Source: Pelagibacterium sp. (GTDB taxonomy: Bacteria > Pseudomonadota > Alphaproteobacteria > Rhizobiales > Devosiaceae). Taken from it: a DNA stretch of 64,000 bases. Positions 25,458-34,008 of the stretch are shown here, one piece after another. How positions within the stretch are numbered: the stretch's first letter is position 1; each line of letters starts with the position of its first letter. The stretch is from the NCBI GenBank assembly GCA_002723255.1, contig PBNW01000016.1, positions 24,646-88,645 of the forward strand, in the 5' to 3' direction. The position numbers and the translations under genes are program-made. The notes under the pieces were generated by a model. It saw only the letters and a program-made list of their open reading frames with translations. It was not told the origin of the DNA and ran no database searches.

Positions 25458-25507
25458 ACAAGGCCTCTTCACCCTGACCGCAGGGTGAGGGGGCCTTGTC
25501 TGTTTTT
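25458..25507 (+). terminator. Terminator of pcaIJF
   Basis: A 19-bp stem with two mismatches (ACAAGGCC...CACCCTG at 25458-25476, complement ending at 25499), a small loop and a T run at 25502-25506. The rest of the gap to 25739 shows no gene or clear signal. Confidence 0.8.
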
Positions 25508-25739
25508 GCGGCAAAACGCCGATTTTACCTCCGCCTTGCAATTGGGACGCCGAACGCATATATGTCTGCAAGGTTCGATGGCGCGCGATTTGGTTTGTCG
25601 CGCTTTTGAAGCGCAACAACAGCAGCGCCCTTTTTCGAGCCAGTTTCTCCAACAATCATAAAACCGTAGCAAGGCTGCCCGATAATCGTGGCGCCGCTAC
25701 AGTTCAGACGAGGCCGTCCAGTGGCGGTCAGAAAGACAT

Positions 25740-26018
25740 ATGAAGACCATAGATTTCAACGCCGAAGCGTCCCTCTATCTGGGCCGCGACTGGCGGACTG
25801 CGCTCGAGCAGGGATCGCGACGATTCCCGAGCGCTGCAAAGGCCATCCGATTTGCGCTTGAGGAAGTGCCGCCCGTGAGCCTTCACGGTGCGCGCATGAT
25901 CGTTGAGGGGCGAACCTATTCGCCCCGCGATCTGCAAAAGCTTTACGGTGACCGGGAATACCCGCTGCACCGCAAGGCCGATCTCGAAGCGATCCTTGTC
26001 GAACCCTTCAACGATTAG
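25740..26018 (+). CDS. Small hypothetical protein
   Basis: A 92-residue soluble protein with balanced charge and no signal peptide or membrane segment. It contains a YSPRDLQKLYGDREYPLHRKADLEA-type segment (about 60-85), which looks like a helix-turn-rich module. I do not recognise the family. A short AGAAAG may serve as RBS. Coding is supported by codon pattern and a complete start-stop frame between a terminator and a repeat. Confidence 0.55.
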   Translation: MKTIDFNAEASLYLGRDWRTALEQGSRRFPSAAKAIRFALEEVPPVSLHGARMIVEGRTYSPRDLQKLYGDREYPLHRKADLEAILVEPFND

Positions 26019-26222
26019 GCTGTCGATTTTGGGGGTGGACGCAAACCCGGCACACGGGATCATCCCGGGCCGGCAGGTTGGCGGTCTTATTAGAGACGTT
26101 CAGGATTTGATTGACTCAAATCCCTGGCTCCAAGCCCTTGTTCTGTCGCGTGTTGCGAACCGCAAAACCGTTTCCATTTCCGATCGCGTCGAGGACATGC
26201 TTTTGCTGGACACGCTCTAGCT

Positions 26223-26264
26223 AGACGCTGAGTGTACTGGACCCCGGCTCAAGGCCGGGGTGAC
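26223..26264. repeat. GC palindrome downstream of the small hypothetical gene
   Basis: GACGCTGAGTGTACTGGACCCCGG, short loop, CCGGGGTGACC; same family as elsewhere. The flanking 26019-26222 stretch shows no feature. Confidence 0.75.
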
Positions 26265-26289
26265 CGGGCGGGACAGAGCTTGAATGATT

Positions 26290-26520
26290 TCAGGCTGTCG
26301 TCGTCTTGCGGCGAACAGCGGGCTTTTTCTTGGGGGCGGGCTTTTTGGCCGCCTTTTCGATGGCGTCGGTGCGCTCTTTTTCGAGCCGCAGGGCCTTGAG
26401 GCGCTCGGTCTTGGCGCGTGTGGCGTCCAGCGCGATTTCTTCCTGGCGCAGCGCCTCTTTCTGGCGCGCTTCCATCTCGGCGTATTTGCGCTGCGGGCTC
26501 ACCTTGGGCGGAGCTTCCAT
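26290..26520 (-). CDS. Small lysine-rich coiled-coil protein
   Basis: A 76-residue, highly charged protein. Residues about 10-52 form a predicted helix rich in Glu, Arg and Lys (EMEARQKEALRQEE), and the tail (about 53-76) is a Lys/Pro/Ala-rich basic segment ending in RRKTTTA, similar to DNA- or RNA-binding tails. The start at 26520 has a strong AGGAG 8-9 bp upstream. Homologues of such short proteins occur in Rhizobiales without assigned function. It lies directly downstream of a cold-shock gene on the same strand, separated by a terminator. Confidence 0.65.
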   Translation of the reverse strand: MEAPPKVSPQRKYAEMEARQKEALRQEEIALDATRAKTERLKALRLEKERTDAIEKAAKKPAPKKKPAVRRKTTTA

Positions 26521-26540
26521 TGAGATATCTCCTGAGATTA

Positions 26541-26583
26541 AAAAAGGCCGCCTTTGGAGCATACGCTCTAAAGGCGGCCTTTT
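26541..26583 (-). terminator. Terminator of the first cold-shock gene
   Basis: A 14-bp perfect stem (AAAAGGCCGCCTTT at 26542-26555 with its complement at 26570-26583) plus a partly paired inner stem. On the minus strand it ends in a T run. It nearly matches the terminator after the second cold-shock gene. Confidence 0.88.
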
Positions 26584-26589
26584 ATGGTA

Positions 26590-26796
26590 TTAGGCAGCCT
26601 GGATGTTGATGGCCGACTTGCGTCCGTCGCGGCCGCTTTCGAGCTCGTAGCTCACAGCCTGGCCTTCGACCAGCGTCGCCATTCCGGCGCGCTCGACAGC
26701 GGAGATGTGCACGAATGCATCTTCGCCGCCCTGATCGGGCTGAATGAAGCCGAAGCCCTTGGTTGCATTGAAGAACTTTACCTTGCCCGAGATCAT
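26590..26796 (-). CDS. Cold-shock protein (CspA family)
   Basis: A 68-residue single cold-shock domain binding single-stranded nucleic acids. RNP1 is KGFGFI (residues 14-19) and RNP2 is DAFVHI (about 26-31). Two adjacent ATG codons exist (26799 and 26796); the second has better spacing from AAAGGA. A long untranslated leader (about 26800-26935) matches that of the other csp gene in the window. The two proteins are about 85% identical by eye. Cold or growth-phase control through the leader is likely by analogy with other csp genes. Confidence 0.95.
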   Translation of the reverse strand: MISGKVKFFNATKGFGFIQPDQGGEDAFVHISAVERAGMATLVEGQAVSYELESGRDGRKSAINIQAA

Positions 26797-26799
26797 CAT

Positions 26800-26945
26800 G
26801 GATCCTTTCAGTGGCAGTGGACCCCGACGCGACATGCACCAAGGCCGCCCAAATCCTTTGAGGATTTGCGGCTCAACGTCTAGCAATTGAGGATATCCAA
26901 GTATCCGGCGAACCGGGCGATCTGGTAGCCAAGAGCATCCAACGT
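26800..26945 (-). promoter_or_regulatory. Conserved leader of csp gene 1
   Basis: Reading on the minus strand, the blocks CTTGGCTACC, GATC, a CCGGTTCGCCGG hairpin, ACTTGGATATCCT, ATTGC, GACGTTG, GCATGTCGCG and AAAGGATC occur in the same order upstream of the second csp gene (34792-34915), although the coding regions are 8 kb apart. This indicates a functional 5' leader RNA or shared promoter region. Confidence 0.7.
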
Positions 26946-27059
26946 GATAAAATTACACTATAGCAAATGTGGCACACAGGCAAGTACCGGCCGCATTGGG
27001 GGCTCTTCCATTCCCCGCCCATGGCGTTATGGTCCCGCCCCAGACAACAAGGACCGCCC

Positions 27060-28745
27060 ATGACCGAGCAGCTCGTTTCCACTTTCCGTTCCATTGTCGG
27101 CCAACGTCATGTGCTGGTTGGCGACCGCTCGACGCGGCGCTACCGCAAGGGCTATCGCTATGGCGACGGGCAGGTGCTGGCCGTTGTGCGGCCGGGCACG
27201 CTGGTGGAGAAATGGCGGGCGCTCAAGGCGTGCGTGGAGGCCGGCGTCATCGTCATCATCCAGGCGGCCAATACCGGGCTCACGGGCGGCTCGACACCGT
27301 TCGGGGACGGCTATGACCGGCCCATCGTCATCATTAACACGATGCGGATTTCGCGGGTCGACCTGATCTCGGGCGGCAGCCAGGTGATCGCCCTGCCCGG
27401 CGCAACGCTCGACAAGCTCGAAAAAACGCTGCGCCCTGTCGGGCGCGAGCCCCATTCGGTGATCGGGTCGAGCTGCATCGGGGCGTCGGTGACCGGCGGG
27501 GTGTGCAACAATTCGGGCGGATCGCTGATCCAGCGCGGCCCGGCCTATACCGAGCTGGCGCTGTATGCGCAGGTCGATGAAACCGGCACGCTCAGACTGG
27601 TCAACCATCTGGGGGTCGACCTCGGGGACAAGGCGGAAACCGTTCTCTCGCGGCTCGATGCGGGCCAGTATTCCAACGCCGATGTCACGCCCGAAGGCAA
27701 TCGGCGCGCCTCGGATCACGATTATCATCGCCATGTGCGCGATATCGAGGCGGACACCCCTGCCCGTTTCAACGCCGACCCGCGCAAGCTGTTCGAGGCT
27801 TCGGGCAGCGCGGGCAAGCTGGCGGTGTTCGCGTTGCGGCTCGATACGTTCGCGGCGGACACCAATACGCAGGTGTTTTACATCGGATCAAACGACCCGC
27901 TCGAGCTCAACACGATCCGGCGGCACATGCTGAGCCGGTTTACCCACCTGCCCATCGCCGGGGAATATCTGCATCGGGACGCATACACGCTGACTCAAAG
28001 ATACGGCAAAGACACGTTTCTGATCATCAAGCGGTTCGGCACCGACCGGATACCCACTGCGTTTGCAGCCAAGAGCTGGGTGGACGGGATCACCGAAAAG
28101 CTGGGGCTGGGCGGTACGGTTTCGGATCGCATGGTGCAGGCGATAACCGGGCTGTTGCCCCAACATCTGCCAAAGCGGATGAACGATTATCGCGACCGGT
28201 TCGAACATCATCTGATGATCCGCATGGGCGGAGACGGCGTTGCCGAAGCGCGAAGCTATCTCAAGGGCATGTTTCCCTCGGCAAGCGGGGATTATTTCGA
28301 ATGCACACCGCAGGAAGGCACCGACGCCTTTTTGCACCGGTTTGCGGTCGGGGGGGCGGCGGTACGCTATCGCAACACCCATCCTCACGATGTCGAGGAC
28401 ATTCTGGCGCTTGACGTGGCGCTGCCGCGCAACGAGATCGACTGGCTGCCCGAACTGCCTGCCGATCTTGACGCCCAGATCGAATACAAGGTGTTGTGCG
28501 GTCATTTTTTCTGCCACGTCATGCATCAGGACTACATGATCAAAAAGGGCGTCGACGTGTCCGCGCTCAAGGAACAGCTTTTGGCCCTGCTCGACACGCG
28601 GGGCGCCGAATATCCGGCCGAACACAATGTGGGGCATCTTTATGCGGCCAAGCCGGCACTGGCGGACTTCTACAAGACGCTCGACCCCACAAACAGCTTC
28701 AACCCCGGCATCGGCAAGACGAGCAAGAAGAAGCAGTGGGCTTAA
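27060..28745 (+). CDS. dld: Quinone-dependent D-lactate dehydrogenase
   Basis: A 561-residue peripheral membrane flavoprotein oxidising D-lactate to pyruvate and feeding quinone. The FAD-binding PCMH domain spans about residues 30-210 (IIQAANTGLTGGSTP, IGSSCIGASVTGGVCNNSGG). The middle and C-terminal parts match the Dld-specific membrane-binding and lactate dehydrogenase domains, including HNVGHLYAA and DPTNSFNPGIGK at the end. Length is close to E. coli Dld (571). The ATG at 27060 has AAGGA upstream. It stands alone; a hairpin follows the stop. Confidence 0.95.
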   Translation: MTEQLVSTFRSIVGQRHVLVGDRSTRRYRKGYRYGDGQVLAVVRPGTLVEKWRALKACVEAGVIVIIQAANTGLTGGSTPFGDGYDRPIVIINTMRISRVDLISGGSQVIALPGATLDKLEKTLRPVGREPHSVIGSSCIGASVTGGVCNNSGGSLIQRGPAYTELALYAQVDETGTLRLVNHLGVDLGDKAETVLSRLDAGQYSNADVTPEGNRRASDHDYHRHVRDIEADTPARFNADPRKLFEASGSAGKLAVFALRLDTFAADTNTQVFYIGSNDPLELNTIRRHMLSRFTHLPIAGEYLHRDAYTLTQRYGKDTFLIIKRFGTDRIPTAFAAKSWVDGITEKLGLGGTVSDRMVQAITGLLPQHLPKRMNDYRDRFEHHLMIRMGGDGVAEARSYLKGMFPSASGDYFECTPQEGTDAFLHRFAVGGAAVRYRNTHPHDVEDILALDVALPRNEIDWLPELPADLDAQIEYKVLCGHFFCHVMHQDYMIKKGVDVSALKEQLLALLDTRGAEYPAEHNVGHLYAAKPALADFYKTLDPTNSFNPGIGKTSKKKQWA

Positions 28746-28752
28746 ACAAATA

Positions 28753-28776
28753 GCCCCGCAGCTTTTGCCGCGGGGC
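28753..28776. terminator. Shared hairpin between dld and the TRAP binding-protein gene
   Basis: A GCCCCGC/GCGGGGC stem (28753-28759 with 28770-28776) lies between convergent genes. The T-rich side (TATTTGTTT) is on the minus strand, so it fits best as terminator of the minus-strand gene. Confidence 0.65.
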
Positions 28777-28811
28777 CCCATTCATTCATATCTCAGGCTC
28801 CAAGCTCAGAT

Positions 28812-29792
28812 CTAGAGCGCGTTGATGCGCTCGAGCATGCCTTCGGGCCAGGCATCGGAAAGCGGGGACGCGAGGTATTGTTCCTGCGCGTAGGTCTTGA
28901 ACGCTTCGAGGTCGGGCTCATAGACCTTGAGACCTTCCTGCTCGAAGAAGGACACAAGTTCGGCTTCCTGATCGATATATTGTTGGTCGGACCAGGCAAA
29001 GGCCTCGGATGCGGCATCGCGCATGGTCTGCTGCTGCTCGGCGGTGAGCGAGGCAAACAGGTCGGCGTTGATGATGAGCATGCCAAATCCCATGTTGTGG
29101 CCGGTGAGGATGATCTGGTCGGTCACCTCGTGGAACTTCATGAGCTGATTGTTGGGCAGCGGGTTGTCCTGACCATCGATCGCGCCGGTCTGAAGGCCTG
29201 TATAGACCTCGGCATAATCCATCGGGGTGGGGTTGGCGCCAATGGCGCTGCCCAGGAACTGCCAGCTCTCGCCGCCCGGCATGCGCAGCCGCACGCCGTT
29301 GAGATCCTGAGGGGTCATCACTTCCCTATCGCCACGAAGATTGACGTGGCGGGCGCCGTAATAGGCGATGCCGAGGATTTCGAGACCCATTTCGTCGCGG
29401 GCCATCTGGCGGAACTCGTCGCCGATGTCGCTCTCGAACACCGCCTGGAGGTGCTCGGGATCACGAATGACATAGGCGGCGCCCAGAATATCGAAGGCCG
29501 GGACCTGCTTGGCGAAATCGGACGGCGGCAGCAGCGACATTTCGAGATTGCCGCGCTGGATGGCGACGATTTCGGAGCCCTGGGGCACCAGTGTCGAAGA
29601 GAAATAGGGCTGGAACTCGAAATCATCGCCCAGCCGTTCGGCAAAAATGTCGGTCAGCGCCACCGAGCGCGGGGCGTCGGCGGTCGTGGAGTCGGAAAAA
29701 CGCAGGGCAATCGGCTCCTGCGCCAGGGCGGCCGCGGGCACCGTAAGTGCCAGAACGGCCAATGCCGAAAGGGCTTTGGTGTGGATGGTCAT
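28812..29792 (-). CDS. TRAP transporter substrate-binding protein (DctP type), orphan
   Basis: A 326-residue periplasmic protein with a signal peptide (1-24, cleavage after ALA) and the DctP fold. The segment GVRLRMPGG (about 168-176) carries the arginine that salt-bridges ligand carboxylates, and EVYTGLQTGAIDGQDNP (about 200-216) is the family signature. It should capture an organic or sugar acid. GAGGAGG lies 9 bp upstream. No DctQ or DctM membrane partner is in the window. The gene follows an SMP-30 lactonase gene by 25 bp on the same strand, suggesting an aldonate or related ligand. Confidence 0.92.
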   Translation of the reverse strand: MTIHTKALSALAVLALTVPAAALAQEPIALRFSDSTTADAPRSVALTDIFAERLGDDFEFQPYFSSTLVPQGSEIVAIQRGNLEMSLLPPSDFAKQVPAFDILGAAYVIRDPEHLQAVFESDIGDEFRQMARDEMGLEILGIAYYGARHVNLRGDREVMTPQDLNGVRLRMPGGESWQFLGSAIGANPTPMDYAEVYTGLQTGAIDGQDNPLPNNQLMKFHEVTDQIILTGHNMGFGMLIINADLFASLTAEQQQTMRDAASEAFAWSDQQYIDQEAELVSFFEQEGLKVYEPDLEAFKTYAQEQYLASPLSDAWPEGMLERINAL

Positions 29793-29817
29793 TTTGGGAA
29801 ATCCTCCTCGGGGTTTT

Positions 29818-30705
29818 TCAGGAAAAGACAAATCTGTGTTCGGCCACGCCCTGCCCGATGCCCTCGACGGCCAGAAGCGAGCCGGCCAGCGGCTCGGCGG
29901 CAAGCTGGTTGTCGGAAAGAAATTTTCGGGCGGTCGTGACATAGAGCGTGCGGAAATCCGGGCCGCCAAAGCACAGGCAGGTTGGATTGGTGACGGGCAT
30001 TTCAACGACCGTGTCGATCCGTCCATCGGGCGCGTAACGCACGATCCTCGAGCCGGCAAAGAACGCCTGCCAGAGGCACCCTTCGGCATCGATAGTTGCG
30101 CCGTCGGGGCGGTCGCCGGTTCGCGAGTAATCGGCAAAGACCTCCCTGCCGATTATGGTGCCATCGTCGGGATCGATCGTGAGGCGCCAGGATATGTGGC
30201 GTCTGGTGTCGGTGAAATAGCCTGTGCCGCCGTCGGGCGAAAAGGCAATGCCGTTGGAGACGATGACGTCATCGATCATCGCATGGGCCGTACCATCGGC
30301 GTCGATGCGATAGAGCTTGCCGTTGGGGCGATGGAGCTGGTTGTCCATGGTGCCGACCCAGAACCGGCCGCTGGGATCGACGCGGCCGTCGTTGAGACGG
30401 TTGTCGAGCCCGGCATCGACCTCGAGCATCGGATCGAGCGTGCCATCGACCGCGAGACGGTTGAGGGTGAGGTCGGTGGCGATCAGCTTTTCGTCATGGC
30501 CCGCCAATGCCAGCGACCCCAGAAACTGCGTTTCAAAGGCACGCGCATCGTGTTGGCCAGTGGCCGGATCGAGCCGATGCAGTGTCGGCTTTTCGATATC
30601 GAGCCACCATAATACGCGCTCTTTATCACACCACAGGGGCGTTTCGCCCAGCTGATCGAGACTGCGATGGGCACTCTCCACCGCGCTTCTGGCAATAGTC
30701 CTCAT
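29818..30705 (-). CDS. SMP-30/gluconolactonase family sugar lactonase
   Basis: A 295-residue six-bladed beta-propeller. Divalent metal ligands fit Glu in GETPLW (about 20), Asn in VSNGIAFSPDG (about 148) and Asp in DRPDGATID (about 198). Members hydrolyse aldonolactones to aldonates. The ATG at 30705 has GGGGGAG upstream; a longer frame lacks family match. The downstream TRAP binding protein 25 bp away suggests joint uptake and processing of a sugar acid or lactone. A perfect palindrome (30752-30771) lies 47 bp upstream as a likely operator. Confidence 0.9.
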   Translation of the reverse strand: MRTIARSAVESAHRSLDQLGETPLWCDKERVLWWLDIEKPTLHRLDPATGQHDARAFETQFLGSLALAGHDEKLIATDLTLNRLAVDGTLDPMLEVDAGLDNRLNDGRVDPSGRFWVGTMDNQLHRPNGKLYRIDADGTAHAMIDDVIVSNGIAFSPDGGTGYFTDTRRHISWRLTIDPDDGTIIGREVFADYSRTGDRPDGATIDAEGCLWQAFFAGSRIVRYAPDGRIDTVVEMPVTNPTCLCFGGPDFRTLYVTTARKFLSDNQLAAEPLAGSLLAVEGIGQGVAEHRFVFS

Positions 30706-30751
30706 TGTCTCCCCCGGCTGCCGATTTGCTCTGTTCCAGCCGCCCGCACTT

Positions 30752-30771
30752 TTAACTAACGAGTTAGTTAA
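30752..30771. promoter_or_regulatory. TetR/GntR-like operator upstream of the lactonase gene
   Basis: Perfect inverted repeat TTAACTAAC-GA-GTTAGTTAA, 47 bp upstream of the lactonase start. Size and symmetry fit a dimeric HTH repressor such as TetR family. No adjacent regulator gene is present. Confidence 0.6.
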
Positions 30772-30870
30772 GTCAATAATCGTTCCCCGGCTCATCGTCC
30801 GTCGAGCGTGCGGGGCCGGCGGCAACCGGTTTTTCAGGGCGCAAACAAATCTGCACCGCGATGTAATGTA

Positions 30871-30888
30871 ATGTCATAACGCTGTTAT
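30871..30888 (+). promoter_or_regulatory. PHO box (PhoB-binding site) upstream of phoX
   Basis: ATGTCAT-AACG-CTGTTAT: two 7-bp direct repeats with a 4-bp spacer, matching the CTGTCAT-N4-CTGTCAT consensus with two mismatches. It lies about 150 bp upstream of the PhoX start. The rest of the 331-bp gap (30706-31036) holds the lactonase operator and no gene. Confidence 0.7.
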
Positions 30889-31036
30889 TTGCCGGCTCTA
30901 GCTTTGCCGGACGGGCGCTGGCGAGAGGATGGCCGAAGATGTCATCCCTTGCCAATCCAGCGTCCCGACCGCTCATGGACACTGGCCTCACACCTGCCCC
31001 ATGAGCCCCGCAACGCAACCAAGCAGGGCTTTACAG

Positions 31037-33016
31037 ATGAACGAGCACACTCCCAAATTTCCGACCCAGGGTCTGGAAAACGCCGAGTTCGAACCGGTTA
31101 ACCCCACGTCCAACCCCACGATGGGCGAATTGATTTCCCGGCGCTTTTCGCGGCGCGGGTTCCTCAAGGGTTCGCTGGCCACAACGGCCATTGCCGCAAC
31201 CGTCAGCCCGCTGGCGCTCCTGACCGCCGAAAAAGCACACGCCCAGACCGGCTCTGTCTTCTCGTTCGCCGAAGTCGAGGCCGGCGTCGATGCCGACCAC
31301 CACGTCGCCGAGGGCTATGACGCCGACGTCCTGATCCGCTGGGGCGATCCGGTGACCAATGACGCGCCCGAATTCGACCCCACTGCCCAGTCGCCCCAAG
31401 CCCAGGCGGGCCAGTTCGGCTACAACAATGACTATGTCGGCTATGTCCCGCTCGAGGGTTCGTCCGAACATGGTCTGTTGCTGGTCAACCATGAATACAC
31501 CAACGCCCATCTGATGTTCCCTGGTCTGGTGACGGTGACCGACGGCGAGGCCCAACAGGGTCCGCTCTCTGAAGACCAGGTCAATATCGAGATCATGGCC
31601 CATGGCGGCTCGATCATCGAAATCGAAAAGGTCGACGGCAAATGGCAGCGCGTTGCCGGCAGCCCCTACAACCGCCGCATCACCGGCGAAACGGAAATGG
31701 AAATCACCGGCCCGGTCGCCGGACATGACCGTCTCAAGACCAGCACCGATGACACCGGCACCATGGTGCGCGGCACGCTCAACAACTGCGCCGGCGGCAC
31801 GACGCCCTGGGGCACGTATCTGATGGCCGAAGAAAATTTCCACGGCTATTTCGCCGGCGAGTTGCCCGAAGGTCACCGCGAAAGCGAAAATTATGCACGC
31901 CTGGCGGCGCCGGGCGGCTGGTATGAGTGGCACAATTTCCACGACCGTTTCGACGTTTCAAAAGAACCCAACGAGATGAACCGTTTCGGCTGGATCGTCG
32001 AAGTCGATCCCATGGACGCCAGCTTTATGCCAAAAAAGCGCACCGCTCTTGGACGTTTCAAGCATGAAGGCGCCGAATCGGTTGTCGCTCCTGATGGCCG
32101 CGTGGTGTTGTATTCGGGCGACGACGAGCGCTTCGATTATGTCTATAAATTCGTGACCGCCGGCACGTTCAATGCCGACGATCGCGCCGCCAATATGGGC
32201 CTGCTCGATGAGGGTACGCTTTATGTCGCCCGGTTCGATGAAGACGGTTCGATGGAATGGCTGCCGCTCACCTTTGGCGAAGGCCCGCTTACTGAAGACA
32301 ACGGCTTTGAGAGCCAGGCGGACGTTCTGATCGAGACCCGTCGGGCTTCCGATCTCTTGGGCGCAACCCCGATGGATCGTCCCGAAGACATCGAGCCCAA
32401 CGCCACCAATGGCCGCGTCTATGTCATGCTGACCAACAATACGGCACGCGAAGAGGCCAATGCCGCCAATCCGCGCATCGACAACGCCTTCGGCCACATC
32501 GTGGAGATCCACGAAGAGGGTGGCGATTTCGCCGCCACCGCCGGCACCTGGGAAATTCTGCTGCAGTGCGGCGACCCTGAAATCGCCGAAGTGGGTGCAA
32601 CCTTTTCGACCGAAACCACCGAAAACGGCTGGTTCGGCATGCCAGATAACTGCGCAGTGGACGCCGATGGCCGCCTGTGGGTCTCCACCGACGGCAATTC
32701 GCTCGCAGCGACCGGCCGCACCGATGGTCTTTGGGCCGTCGATACCGATGGCGAAGCCCGCGGCACTTCAAAGCTGTTCTATCGTGTGCCGGTTGGCGCC
32801 GAAATGTGCGGTCCGCTGCCGACCCCGGACCTGGCCACAATGTTCGTTGCCGTCCAGCACCCTGCCGACGGCGGCGAGGACTGGGATGGCCATGGACGCC
32901 CGTCCTACTACGAAGACCTTTCGACCCGCTGGCCCGATTTCCGCGACGACATGCCGGTGCGCCCGTCCGTCGTTGCCATCACCAAGCAGGGCGGCGGCAA
33001 GATCGGTACGGCGTAA
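31037..33016 (+). CDS. phoX: PhoX-family alkaline phosphatase (DUF839), Tat-exported
   Basis: A 659-residue periplasmic phosphatase of the PhoX family, which uses Fe/Ca and hydrolyses phosphate esters. A Tat signal is clear: SRRGFLKG with the twin arginine at residues 39-40, then a hydrophobic stretch and an AHA cleavage site near 69. The mature part has family segments such as LLVNHEYTNAH, NNCAGGTTPWGTYLMAEENFHGYF, YSGDDERFDYVYKFV and GRLWVSTDGN. The start at 31037 is chosen for the normal distance to the Tat motif; its RBS is weak. A PHO box upstream implies induction by phosphate starvation, and a terminator follows. Confidence 0.92.
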   Translation: MNEHTPKFPTQGLENAEFEPVNPTSNPTMGELISRRFSRRGFLKGSLATTAIAATVSPLALLTAEKAHAQTGSVFSFAEVEAGVDADHHVAEGYDADVLIRWGDPVTNDAPEFDPTAQSPQAQAGQFGYNNDYVGYVPLEGSSEHGLLLVNHEYTNAHLMFPGLVTVTDGEAQQGPLSEDQVNIEIMAHGGSIIEIEKVDGKWQRVAGSPYNRRITGETEMEITGPVAGHDRLKTSTDDTGTMVRGTLNNCAGGTTPWGTYLMAEENFHGYFAGELPEGHRESENYARLAAPGGWYEWHNFHDRFDVSKEPNEMNRFGWIVEVDPMDASFMPKKRTALGRFKHEGAESVVAPDGRVVLYSGDDERFDYVYKFVTAGTFNADDRAANMGLLDEGTLYVARFDEDGSMEWLPLTFGEGPLTEDNGFESQADVLIETRRASDLLGATPMDRPEDIEPNATNGRVYVMLTNNTAREEANAANPRIDNAFGHIVEIHEEGGDFAATAGTWEILLQCGDPEIAEVGATFSTETTENGWFGMPDNCAVDADGRLWVSTDGNSLAATGRTDGLWAVDTDGEARGTSKLFYRVPVGAEMCGPLPTPDLATMFVAVQHPADGGEDWDGHGRPSYYEDLSTRWPDFRDDMPVRPSVVAITKQGGGKIGTA

Positions 33017-33045
33017 CCGCAAAGACCAATTCCAATCATGGCCGG

Positions 33046-33077
33046 GCCGGCTCGCGAGGTTTCGCGTGCCGGCTTTT
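33046..33077 (+). terminator. Terminator of phoX
   Basis: GCCGGC-T-CGCGA stem (33046-33057) pairs with TCGCG-T-GCCGGC (33062-33073), one mismatch, short loop, then TTTT at 33074-33077. Confidence 0.8.
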
Positions 33078-33147
33078 CATGGCCCTTAGGGCCTTGGGTT
33101 GGCCCCATTGAAGGCGTTAGGGTGGCAGGAAACGAAAGGATACAAAC

Positions 33148-34008
33148 ATGAGCGAAGTCAACGCCGCCGCCTCGGGTACATTCTCGCTGGGAGATCATAC
33201 CATCAACCGGCTGGGGTACGGCGCCATGCGCATAACCGGGCGGGGGATCTGGGGCCCGCCTTCCGATCGTGACGGAGCGCTCGAAACGCTGAAGCGCCTG
33301 CCCGAACTGGGTGTCAATTTCATCGACACCGCCGATTCCTATGGACCGGACGTTTCCGAGGAATTGATCCGCGAAGCGCTCTATCCTTATGAGGGGATGC
33401 TGGTGGCGACCAAGGCGGGGCTGACGCGGGCCGGGCCGGATCGCTGGGCGCCCAACGGGATGCCCGACTATCTGATCGAGCAGGCGCAAAAGAGCCTCAA
33501 AAAGCTCGGGGTCGAGCAGATCGCCCTTTGGCAGTTGCACCGCATCGATCCGCGTGTGCCGCGCGAAGAACAGTTCGGGGCGGTCAAGGCGCTGCTCGAT
33601 CAGGGCATCATCGCCCATGCCGGGTTGAGCCAGGTCAGTGTCGAAGACATCGAGGCGGCGCGGAAGGTGTTTCCTGTCGCAACCGTTCAGAACAAATACA
33701 ATCTCGTCGTTCGCGAGAGCGAGGACGTGCTCGATTACTGCGAAAAGGAAGGGATCGGGTTCATTCCCTGGTTCCCGCTGGCGGCGGGCGATCTGGCCAA
33801 GCCCGGATCGGTTCTCGACGGCATCGCGCAAAAGCACGGCGCGGCGCCCAGCCAGATCGCTCTGGCCTGGGTGCTCAAGCGCAGCCCCGTGATGCTGCCC
33901 ATTCCAGGGACATCAAAAGTCGCCCATCTCGAAGAGAATGTGGCAGCCGCAGGAATCGCGCTTTCCGACGAGGACTTCGCGGCCCTCGATGCAGCCGGGC
34001 GCAAATGA
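33148..34008 (+). CDS. Aldo/keto reductase
   Basis: A 286-residue (alpha/beta)8 NADPH oxidoreductase. Catalytic tetrad candidates are Asp and Tyr in [10 protein letters not shown] (about 58-67), Lys in LVATKAGL (about 87-94) and His in LWQLHRID (about 126-133). The cofactor segment [13 protein letters not shown] is near the C-terminus. AAGGA lies 7-8 bp upstream of the ATG. The stop overlaps the start of the DUF1697 gene by 4 bp, so they are translationally coupled. Substrate is unknown. Confidence 0.9.
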   Translation: MSEVNAAASGTFSLGDHTINRLGYGAMRITGRGIWGPPSDRDGALETLKRLPELGVNFIDTADSYGPDVSEELIREALYPYEGMLVATKAGLTRAGPDRWAPNGMPDYLIEQAQKSLKKLGVEQIALWQLHRIDPRVPREEQFGAVKALLDQGIIAHAGLSQVSVEDIEAARKVFPVATVQNKYNLVVRESEDVLDYCEKEGIGFIPWFPLAAGDLAKPGSVLDGIAQKHGAAPSQIALAWVLKRSPVMLPIPGTSKVAHLEENVAAAGIALSDEDFAALDAAGRK

